Source: Desulfatitalea sp.
Lineage (GTDB): Bacteria > Desulfobacterota > Desulfobacteria > Desulfobacterales > Desulfosarcinaceae
DNA length: 6,832 nucleotides
Direction: 5' to 3'
Assembly (NCBI GenBank): GCA_013041835.1
Contig: JABDRH010000229.1
Coordinates: forward strand, 1-6,832
Each line of letters begins with the position of its first letter. Position 1 is the stretch's first letter. The translations under genes were made by a program, and so were the position numbers. Of this stretch, positions 1 to 5,704 are shown piece by piece. Below the pieces are notes generated by a model. The model saw only the letters and a list, made by a program, of their open reading frames with translations. It made no database searches and was not told the origin of the DNA.

Positions 1-2070
1 GAAGGAAGCAGCGCCGGTCGAGCGTAGATATCGGCGTGCGGCATTGAGTCCGCGAATGGAAAGCAGGCGGCTGCGGTCGCCGGACACCACATAGTCCACC
101 GTGCCGCCACGCACCTGCTTGAAGCGCAGGTAAAAGCCGTCCGTTTTGATCACCGGGTCCTGCAAGGGGATGGCAAGCACGCGCGTTTGGGTGCGGGTGG
201 CGATGTCAAGGGCGATGCGGGCCTTGATGGCGGCCACTGCCGCCAGGGGCACACCGGATTTGAGCCGGATGGTTTTAAAGGCCTGTATCTCTGCCGGCCC
301 ATCGCTTTTTTTCAGAACGGCCGGCTCGCTGTTGATCTCCCGACCACAGTACTCGTCGCGCAGCAATGCTTTGCCTTGTCGGTCGGTCACCGCGGTGATG
401 GCCACCGTCCCGCTGCCACCGATATCCGCATCAGGCACATTGGGTATTTGACGGCCCGTAATGCGCAATTCGATCTCGACGAGTTCCCCGGGCGTCAGGC
501 GCACGGCGTGAACTGTGGCCGCCAGGGGGCCGGAACGCCAGGCATACCGTTCACCATGCCGGGATTCATAGGCGGGCAGGTCGGCAAGATCCACCTCGGC
601 CGGATAGGGGCCCGCGTCCGTGTCAACCATCTCCTCAGGTGGCCGTGATCCGGGTGACCCGCTGTCGACGCTCATGAAGGCCCCCCAGCCTTCATTGGAT
701 ATCTCGTTGGCAGCAGCGACCAGTCCCTGGTCCAGCGTCAGCGCCGCAGTCAATTGCCCCGGCACTTCGTCCACGACCAGACGATCCATGAAAAGCGGCA
801 CCACTCGGCTTTTTCCGGCCGTGCGCCCGGCCAGGTGCTGCCGCAGCTCGGCGGCGGTGTCGGCGACCCACTGCTTGTCCCCTGTGTTGACCCGCATCTC
901 CACCTTGAGGCCCGGCGGCAATATCTGCCCGGCGGCACCCAAAAACACCGATTGCACGGAGGCCATCTGGGTCTGCATTCCCTGAAGCAGCCTCCCCCCC
1001 ATGCCGGGCACGGCCCGGGCCGCCTGAACGGGTTTGAACAATCCCAGGCTGGCCAAGTGGGAGGCGCGGTAGGCCGTCCAGCGCGAATCCACCGCGTCAG
1101 ACACGGTGTTGTTGTTCAGGGCCTGCCGGATGTCAGCCATGCGATCCGGAAGGCTGATGAGCACGATACCGGGCGCAATCACCGCGGCACGCTCTACAGA
1201 GTATGCGCAGGTCACCCGATCCAACTTCTTGAACAACAGCACCGATGTGCCGTTCAGTCGCTCGGTGGTGGTTTCATAGGTTTCTTCCAAAAATTGCCGA
1301 ATTCTTTCAGGATCAAATTTGCCCAGGATCACCATGGCAAGATAGACGCCTCCATCCGGAACGGCGTTCAAGGCGAAGACGATTTGATCCACATCGATTC
1401 GCGGGTTGATGCCAAAACGCCGCAGATCGTTCAGCAGACGGGATCCATAGGGAGCCGCCAGTTCTTCAACTGAAGACATGCGGCCGGCCAGACGTTCGAG
1501 TCTTGAGATTTGGGCCACGTTCACATGCCCGAGAAAAATGGTCTCCTGACTGAACAAGGCCTGTTCGGCCTGCGCCACAGTGGCTGGAACGGAGCTGTCA
1601 AACAAGGTGTGCAGATAGTAGGAAAGCCCGCCGCCCGTCATCAACAGCAGCAGTGCCGCAGCCGCCGCAACCCACACCAAACGACGCCGGTGCACTTGGG
1701 TATGGCGCTTCATTTTCAACGACGGTGTGACGTCCGGCGCTTTAGCGTTTATCGGTTCCTCGGACTGATCCACAGTCGCGGTTGACCGGACGAAGATCTG
1801 CCCGGCGGATGGTGTCGCCGCGATGCCGGACGCGGGTGTCTCCGCCACAGGCGCCACCACCACGACGAGCCCGGCATCGCGCAGTCGGACTTGAAATTCA
1901 CGAGCGATTTCCAGCCGATCGAACTGCTTCACCGTGACAGGTTTGTCTGAAAAAAAGGTCGCTTCGGCCTTTTCAAGGGATATGCGGCTCATATCGGCCA
2001 ACGTCTGCAGGGTTTGCGCATGTGTGCGCCCTGCTTTCAGTTTGCCTTCAAAGACGATCTTATACGCCAT
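1..2070 (-). CDS. Large single-pass membrane protein of unknown function (N-terminal 690 residues, 3' end off the window)
   Basis: The frame runs open from ATG 2070-2068 to the left edge, giving 690 codons and no stop. The start is supported by AGGAG eight bases upstream. Residues 1-72 look like a small cytoplasmic alpha/beta domain (MAYKIVFEGKL, then ATFFSDKPVTVKQF). Similar N-terminal modules precede unrelated membrane domains in other proteobacterial proteins; that is recollection, not a search. Residues 73-128 are a Pro/Ala-rich linker ending in a basic patch (KMKRHTQVHRRR). One transmembrane helix spans about 131-153, so by the positive-inside rule the rest is extracytoplasmic. Residues 170-325 (FLGHVNVAQI, RFGINPRIDVDQIVFAL, LGKFDPERIRQFLEE) and 335-450 resemble DUF3352-like proteins that are thought to be exported and have no known activity. 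Residues 510-690 look beta-rich and form a further domain. No catalytic motif or signal peptidase site is visible. The gene follows the response regulator by 11 bp and is probably co-transcribed with it. The coding call is firm; the function is unknown. Confidence 0.9.
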   Translation of the reverse strand, partial: MAYKIVFEGKLKAGRTHAQTLQTLADMSRISLEKAEATFFSDKPVTVKQFDRLEIAREFQVRLRDAGLVVVVAPVAETPASGIAATPSAGQIFVRSTATVDQSEEPINAKAPDVTPSLKMKRHTQVHRRRLVWVAAAAALLLLMTGGGLSYYLHTLFDSSVPATVAQAEQALFSQETIFLGHVNVAQISRLERLAGRMSSVEELAAPYGSRLLNDLRRFGINPRIDVDQIVFALNAVPDGGVYLAMVILGKFDPERIRQFLEETYETTTERLNGTSVLLFKKLDRVTCAYSVERAAVIAPGIVLISLPDRMADIRQALNNNTVSDAVDSRWTAYRASHLASLGLFKPVQAARAVPGMGGRLLQGMQTQMASVQSVFLGAAGQILPPGLKVEMRVNTGDKQWVADTAAELRQHLAGRTAGKSRVVPLFMDRLVVDEVPGQLTAALTLDQGLVAAANEISNEGWGAFMSVDSGSPGSRPPEEMVDTDAGPYPAEVDLADLPAYESRHGERYAWRSGPLAATVHAVRLTPGELVEIELRITGRQIPNVPDADIGGSGTVAITAVTDRQGKALLRDEYCGREINSEPAVLKKSDGPAEIQAFKTIRLKSGVPLAAVAAIKARIALDIATRTQTRVLAIPLQDPVIKTDGFYLRFKQVRGGTVDYVVSGDRSRLLSIRGLNAARRYLRSTGAASF

Positions 2071-2100
2071 GGAACGGGCTCCTAAAGGTCGATCTTATAC
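2055..2100. repeat. Short direct repeat around the regulator end and the next gene's start
   Basis: The 11-base word CGATCTTATAC (plus strand) occurs at 2055-2065 and 2090-2100, 35 bp apart. Flanking AAAG bases also match apart from a one-base length difference. One copy encodes Tyr-Lys-Ile near the C-terminus of the regulator; the other encodes Tyr-Lys-Ile at residues 3-5 of the next protein. The repeat is directly visible. Whether it matters is doubtful, as it could be chance or a remnant of a small duplication. Confidence 0.6.
2079..2083 (-). promoter_or_regulatory. Ribosome binding site of the large membrane protein, overlapping the regulator stop codon
   Basis: The minus strand reads AGGAG eight bases before ATG 2070. 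Its first bases lie within the TAG stop of the response regulator (2084-2082). Ribosomes finishing the regulator would therefore cover this site, which suggests translational coupling. It fixes the start of the downstream gene. Confidence 0.75.
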
Positions 2101-3485
2101 AGTTTCATTTTGCTCAACAGCGACGGATGGCTGATCTCTAGCAGCCGCGCCGCCTGTGTCCGATTGCTTTCAGTGGCCTTCAAGGCCCGGATGATCATCT
2201 CCTTTTCCATGATCTTCTGGGCGCTTTTAATGGAGTATCCGGCAAACACTCCCGCCACTGGGCGTCGGGAGCCCGCGCCGTCCAGATTCAGGGCAAAGTG
2301 TGCAGGCCGCAGTTGATTCCCCTCGGCCAGCACCATCGCCCGCTCCAGGACGTTTTCCAGCTCGCGTACGTTGCCGGGCCAGTCATGTTTGAGCAGGCCG
2401 GACATGGCCTCGGGGGCAATCCCTTTAACCTGCCGTTCAAGTGTGGCGTTGAACTGTTCGATGAAGTGGCGGCATAATAGCGGAATATCTTCCGTGCGAT
2501 CGCGCAGGGGCGGCAACGCGATCGTAAGCACGTTGAGCCGGTAGAACAGATCCTCCCGAAAGCCGCCCTCGGCCACCATTTGCTCCAAGTTACGCGAGGT
2601 GGCGGCCACCACGCGCACATCCACTTGCCGGGCGACGGCCTGTCCCACGGGGCGTACTTCGCTCTCCTGCAGGACACGCAACAGCTTGACTTGCAGTTGG
2701 GGCGGCATTTCTCCGATCTCGTCCAGGAAAATCGTGCCGCCGTGAGCCTCCACAAACAGCCCCTTTCTGGCATGGTCAGCGCCGGTGAAGGCGCCCTTGG
2801 TGTGGCCGAATAGCTCACTTTCCAGCAGGGTATCGGGAATGCCACCGCAATTGACCGGCACCAGGGGCATCTGCCGCCGCGGTCCGTTCTGGTGGATGGC
2901 CCTGGCGACCAGTTCCTTGCCGGTGCCGCTTTCGCCGATAATCAACACCGTCGTGTTATAGGGCGCTACCTTGGCGGCCAGCTCGAAGACGTCACGCATG
3001 GCGGCGCTGCGGGCAATCATACCGCCGAACCGCCCGCGCTCCTCATACTGCTGAATCCGTGCCCTGAGCTGCAAGTTCTCCTGCTTGAGCCGGTCACGCT
3101 CTTCCGCTTTTTTGATGGCCAGCCGCACTTCGTCGCTCTTAAACGGCTTGGTGATAAAATCGTAGGCTCCCAACTTCATGGCTTCCACGGCCAGATCGAT
3201 CGTGCCATAGGCAGACATCATGATAATGGTGGCGCCGAGGTTGCCGGCTTGCCGGACCGCCTTGAGAAAAGCCATGCCGTCCATGCGGGGCATCTTGATA
3301 TCGCATAGCACGAAGTCAAAGACAGTGGCGGTCAGCTTCTCCAAACCGACGCGGCCATCCGGGGCCGTGTCCACGGCATAGCCTTCCCGCTTGAGCATGC
3401 TCGACAACATGTGCCGCATGTTCTCTTCATCATCGATGATCAACACGCCGATGGTGCGTTTGGTCTGTGCGGCATCTTGGGTCAT
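2082..3485 (-). CDS. Sigma-54-dependent response regulator, NtrC/AtoC family
   Basis: This is a 467-residue cytoplasmic transcription activator, the usual length for the family. Residues 11-125 are the receiver: acidic pair D18/D19, phosphoacceptor D62 in CDIKMPRMDG, S91, and K113 in ITKPFK. Residues about 126-152 form a helical linker. Residues about 156-385 are the AAA+ domain: Walker A GESGTGK 184-190, the sigma-54 contact loop GAFTGA 231-236, Walker B FLDE 253-256, FREDLFYR 309-316 carrying the likely arginine fingers R310 and R316, and sensor II GNVREL 371-376. Residues about 425-467 form a Fis-type helix-turn-helix (NRTQAARLLEIS). Every residue needed for phosphorylation, ATP hydrolysis and sigma-54 engagement is present. 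The ATG overlaps the kinase TGA by four bases, so the kinase is almost certainly its partner. It should act by phosphorylation-driven oligomerisation at upstream enhancer sites. Its targets are not evident, so I give no gene symbol. Confidence 0.97.
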   Translation of the reverse strand: MTQDAAQTKRTIGVLIIDDEENMRHMLSSMLKREGYAVDTAPDGRVGLEKLTATVFDFVLCDIKMPRMDGMAFLKAVRQAGNLGATIIMMSAYGTIDLAVEAMKLGAYDFITKPFKSDEVRLAIKKAEERDRLKQENLQLRARIQQYEERGRFGGMIARSAAMRDVFELAAKVAPYNTTVLIIGESGTGKELVARAIHQNGPRRQMPLVPVNCGGIPDTLLESELFGHTKGAFTGADHARKGLFVEAHGGTIFLDEIGEMPPQLQVKLLRVLQESEVRPVGQAVARQVDVRVVAATSRNLEQMVAEGGFREDLFYRLNVLTIALPPLRDRTEDIPLLCRHFIEQFNATLERQVKGIAPEAMSGLLKHDWPGNVRELENVLERAMVLAEGNQLRPAHFALNLDGAGSRRPVAGVFAGYSIKSAQKIMEKEMIIRALKATESNRTQAARLLEISHPSLLSKMKLYKIDL

Positions 3486-5089
3486 GGTGCATGTTCCTCA
3501 TCAGAGCGTCGCCTGTTTCCCGGGATCGTTCCTGGCGCATCGCCGACGGTGGTGGTGATGATGGGCAAACGGATGGTCAGACAGGTGCCGAGGCCGGGCC
3601 GGCTCCGGGCTGAAATCGTTCCCCCCGAACGCTCTATGATCATAAAACTGACCGACAGCCCCAGGCCGGTCCCCTTGCCCGGTTCCTTGGTGGTATAGAA
3701 CGGATCGAAGATGTTGTCCAATTGTCCTTCGTCCATCCCTTCGCCGTCGTCCTGGAAAGAGACCACGAGTTGGGGCTCGCCCTCATCCCCATCTTCTGCG
3801 GATTTTACCATGCGGGTTGCAATGCAGATGGTGCCACCGGTTTGCCGGCCTGCGGCGCGAATGGCGTCCGCCGCGTTGAGCAGCAGATTGAGAAAAACCT
3901 GGCGCAACTGGTCGCCGTTGGACCGGACCGTGTCCTGCCGCGCCGTCAAGCGGGTATCCAAGCGAATATCGGCCATCATGGGCTGGTGGGCCATCACGTT
4001 GACGATATCCCGGATCACCGCATGCACTGATGTCGCTTCCTCTTGCGCATCCTTGGGCCGCGCCAGGTCAAGCAACTGCCGGATGATGGTATTGATGCGC
4101 TGGATCTCCGTTTCGGCGCGGTCGGCATACTCATCATGCTCGGCCTTGGGTAAATCATCCTGCTTGAGCAGATCCAGGTAGCCGAGCACGATGCCGATGG
4201 GGTTTCCGATTTCATGGGCGATGCCCGCGGCAAGACGCCCCACCGAGGCGAGCTTTTCAGCCCGGATCATCTCATCACGGGCCCTGACCAATTCCTTGTT
4301 GGCCGCTTCCAGGCACGCCACCGTATCGGTCAACTTGCGTTTATCATCGGAAATACGCTTGAGCATGCGGTTCAGAGAGGAAGAGAGCCGGTTCAGCTCG
4401 TTATCGTCTTGGCGAAAGGTAAAAAACAGATCTTCGTCCTGACCATAATCGTCGGCCTGGCGGATGATGTGATCGATGGGTCGTAAGTAAATGCGAAAAA
4501 TGCGATACAACCCGATGGCCGCCAGTACGATGGTATTGATGATGATGTACAGATAGACCGGCTTATTGAAATGGCGGATCCGCGCATAGACGCCGTCCAG
4601 CGGCACCACGGCTGCCACGGCTCCGGCCAGGCCGCCTTCGATGATTAGCGGCACGGCGACCAGAACCGTACGCGTATGGTACCAATATACCGCCCAGGTC
4701 ACACCGAGAGGGACATCGTCGGCAACCCTATCCCGTATAGCTGCTTCCACCCTGCCGGACAACAGTTCCCTGGGATAGGAAAGACTTGTTTTTGCATAGT
4801 GAACCAGCCCGGAAGTATCAACAATCAGCATCGCCGGCCATTGGGTTCCGGGCACCGACGCCACCGCCTCGAGCGAGCGCACTTGCCAATCATCCATGGC
4901 CGGGTCCGGCTTACGATCCAGCACCAGCCGGCCCACGGCATTGATGAGGTTGCGCTGCGCCGCCAAGTGTTCCTGCACCATGGCCTTCTGGACGATCACG
5001 ACCACGAGCAGGTCTGTCACCACGGCGGAAATCAACAGCAAAAACAGCACATGCAAGGCGATTTTGGTTCTGAAACCACGGTGGGCCAT
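3482..5089 (-). CDS. Membrane-bound sensor histidine kinase, NtrB/AtoS-like, partner of the adjacent regulator
   Basis: This is a 535-residue inner-membrane kinase. Transmembrane helix 1 is at about 11-35 and helix 2 at about 178-198. They enclose an extracytoplasmic sensor region of roughly 140 residues, plausibly PAS/Cache-like (MLIVDTSGLVHYAK, VAVPLIIEGGLAGAVAAVVP). HAMP follows at about 199-252, then a coiled coil to about 280. HisKA carries H292 in AHEIGNP, the type typical of kinases paired with NtrC regulators. The ATPase domain has the N box NLLLNAADA at 401-409 with N405, the G1 box DDGEGM at 447-452, the F box FDPFYTTK at 461-468, and the G2 box GKGTGLGL at 471-478, so it looks catalytically complete. 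ATG 5089 is chosen because GGAG lies five bases upstream and the membrane helix then starts properly. An in-frame ATG at 5164 would add a 25-residue polar, Cys-containing leader and overlap ogt. The ligand cannot be deduced from the sequence. Confidence 0.96.
   Translation of the reverse strand: MAHRGFRTKIALHVLFLLLISAVVTDLLVVVIVQKAMVQEHLAAQRNLINAVGRLVLDRKPDPAMDDWQVRSLEAVASVPGTQWPAMLIVDTSGLVHYAKTSLSYPRELLSGRVEAAIRDRVADDVPLGVTWAVYWYHTRTVLVAVPLIIEGGLAGAVAAVVPLDGVYARIRHFNKPVYLYIIINTIVLAAIGLYRIFRIYLRPIDHIIRQADDYGQDEDLFFTFRQDDNELNRLSSSLNRMLKRISDDKRKLTDTVACLEAANKELVRARDEMIRAEKLASVGRLAAGIAHEIGNPIGIVLGYLDLLKQDDLPKAEHDEYADRAETEIQRINTIIRQLLDLARPKDAQEEATSVHAVIRDIVNVMAHQPMMADIRLDTRLTARQDTVRSNGDQLRQVFLNLLLNAADAIRAAGRQTGGTICIATRMVKSAEDGDEGEPQLVVSFQDDGEGMDEGQLDNIFDPFYTTKEPGKGTGLGLSVSFMIIERSGGTISARSRPGLGTCLTIRLPIITTTVGDAPGTIPGNRRRSDEEHAP
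3495..3499 (-). promoter_or_regulatory. Ribosome binding site of the response regulator, inside the kinase gene
   Basis: The minus strand has GAGGA nine bases before ATG 3485, within the last codons of the kinase. An ATG at 3493-3491 lies closer to this site but is out of frame with the regulator, so the ATG at 3485, overlapping the kinase TGA, is preferred. Confidence 0.6.
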
Positions 5090-5094
5090 GCACG

Positions 5095-5098
5095 CTCC
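5095..5098 (-). promoter_or_regulatory. Ribosome binding site of the histidine kinase
   Basis: The minus strand has GGAG five bases before ATG 5089. It lies in a small palindrome (CTCC-T-GGAG). It supports the 5089 start over the upstream in-frame ATG at 5164. Confidence 0.6.
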
Positions 5099-5109
5099 AG
5101 GAGTTTCGG

Positions 5110-5141
5110 TGCATGCTCCCTGACCGATTCGGGAACATGCA
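5110..5141 (-). repeat. 11-bp inverted repeat (RNA hairpin) between ogt and the kinase gene
   Basis: On the minus strand TGCATGTTCCC (5141-5131) faces GGGAGCATGCA (5120-5110) across a 10-base loop. In RNA all 11 positions pair, one as a G-U wobble. It starts four bases after the ogt stop and ends 20 bases before the kinase ATG. No T tract follows the stem on the minus strand, so it is not a standard intrinsic terminator. It could be an RNA processing or stability element, a leaky attenuator, or a dyad operator. Only the symmetry is directly visible. Confidence 0.6.
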
Positions 5142-5145
5142 GATT

Positions 5146-5691
5146 TCAACCATGCGCCGCACAACTTGCCTGATCAATATAACTATCTGGAACCATAGCA
5201 CATCCACATTTTGATCGCAAATTCGCCTTTTCAAGATCGAGCAGACATTGCTTGACCATCAAACCGCCGCCGAAGCCGGTAAGCGTGCCGTTGCTTCCGA
5301 TAACCCGGTGACAGGGAACGATAATGGGAATCGGATTTCTGGCGTTGGCGCCGCCCACGGCCCGAACGGCATTGGGATTGCCAATCTTTTCGGCCACCCA
5401 GCGGTAGCTGACGGTCGTACCGTAGGGGATGGTCTGCAGGGCCCGCCAGACACGTTGTTGAAAGGGGGTGCCACTCGGGGCAAGCGGCAGGTCGAAGCAA
5501 CGGATGTGTCCGTTGAAATAGGCGCGTAGCTGGCGCTTGATATCTTCAAAAAAAGATGCATCCCGCCGCCAGGTCTCATCGATGAGGATGGGATGACGGG
5601 CGGATTCAAATTCAATGTGGCGCAAGCCCTGTTCGTCGGCCACAAGGGTAAGCCTGCCAATGATGCCGGTATCAAATTCGTCGTAGATCAA
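5146..5691 (-). CDS. ogt: Methylated-DNA--[protein]-cysteine S-methyltransferase (O6-alkylguanine-DNA alkyltransferase)
   Basis: This is a 181-residue suicide DNA-repair protein that moves alkyl groups from O6-alkylguanine (and O4-alkylthymine) to its own cysteine. The diagnostic active site is IIVPCHRVIG with acceptor C127. Upstream are the C-terminal domain hallmarks FQQRVW at 77-82, IPYGTTVSY at 88-96, and the DNA-binding helix with arginine finger R110 in AVRAVGGANARNP. Downstream is the substrate loop LTGFGGGL at 137-144, followed by LLDLE. Residues 1-68 form the less conserved N-terminal domain. The start chosen is TTG 5691, with AGGAG seven bases upstream, giving MIYDEFDTG. An upstream ATG at 5742 would run 38 bp into the permease and has no support. 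After LDLE there is a 27-residue tail with three cysteines (C162, C164, C177) that the core fold does not need. The gene lies 13 bp after the permease stop, so it is probably co-transcribed with it. Confidence 0.95.
   Translation of the reverse strand: MIYDEFDTGIIGRLTLVADEQGLRHIEFESARHPILIDETWRRDASFFEDIKRQLRAYFNGHIRCFDLPLAPSGTPFQQRVWRALQTIPYGTTVSYRWVAEKIGNPNAVRAVGGANARNPIPIIVPCHRVIGSNGTLTGFGGGLMVKQCLLDLEKANLRSKCGCAMVPDSYIDQASCAAHG
5192..5220 (-). promoter_or_regulatory. Possible sigma-70 promoter for the kinase-regulator unit, inside the ogt 3' end
   Basis: On the minus strand TTGCGA (5220-5215, 4 of 6 to consensus) is separated by 17 bases from TATGGT (5197-5192, 4 of 6). A TG dinucleotide sits in the extended -10 position (TGC directly before TATGGT). 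The surrounding bases are more AT-rich than the neighbouring coding DNA. Transcription would start near 5185, giving a leader of about 95 bases that includes the hairpin at 5110-5141. Matches of this quality occur by chance, so this is only a candidate. Confidence 0.3.
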
Positions 5692-5698
5692 TTTTAAT

Positions 5699-5703
5699 CT
5701 CCT
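5699..5703 (-). promoter_or_regulatory. Ribosome binding site that fixes the TTG start of ogt
   Basis: The minus strand reads AAGGAG directly after the permease TGA, then seven bases to TTG 5691. No ATG or GTG lies in frame at that spacing. The family-like N-terminus begins exactly there, so the rare TTG start is the best choice. Confidence 0.7.
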
Positions 5704-5704
5704 T

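Noticed and set aside
994..1000. Seven-G tract (coding strand) and seven-T tracts at 1950-1956 and 5548-5554 as phase-variation switches
   Set aside because: Runs of seven are short for slipped-strand switching, are expected by chance in several kilobases, and all frames are intact.
754..1473. Plus-strand open frame of 239 codons, with others at 187-648, 620-985 and 1510-1785
   Set aside because: All lie opposite the continuous minus-strand frame 2070-1, show no recognisable domains, and are typical antisense shadows of GC-rich coding DNA.
5110..5141. Intrinsic terminator after ogt
   Set aside because: The stem is good but no T-rich run follows on the minus strand (the next bases are CCGAAACTCC). 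I kept it only as an inverted repeat.
5090..5164. ATG start for the kinase at 5164
   Set aside because: It would place a polar, Cys-containing leader before the membrane helix and overlap ogt. ATG 5089 has a close GGAG.
4676..5173. Plus-strand open frame of 165 codons across the kinase start
   Set aside because: It has no family resemblance and lies opposite the well-supported kinase and the end of ogt.
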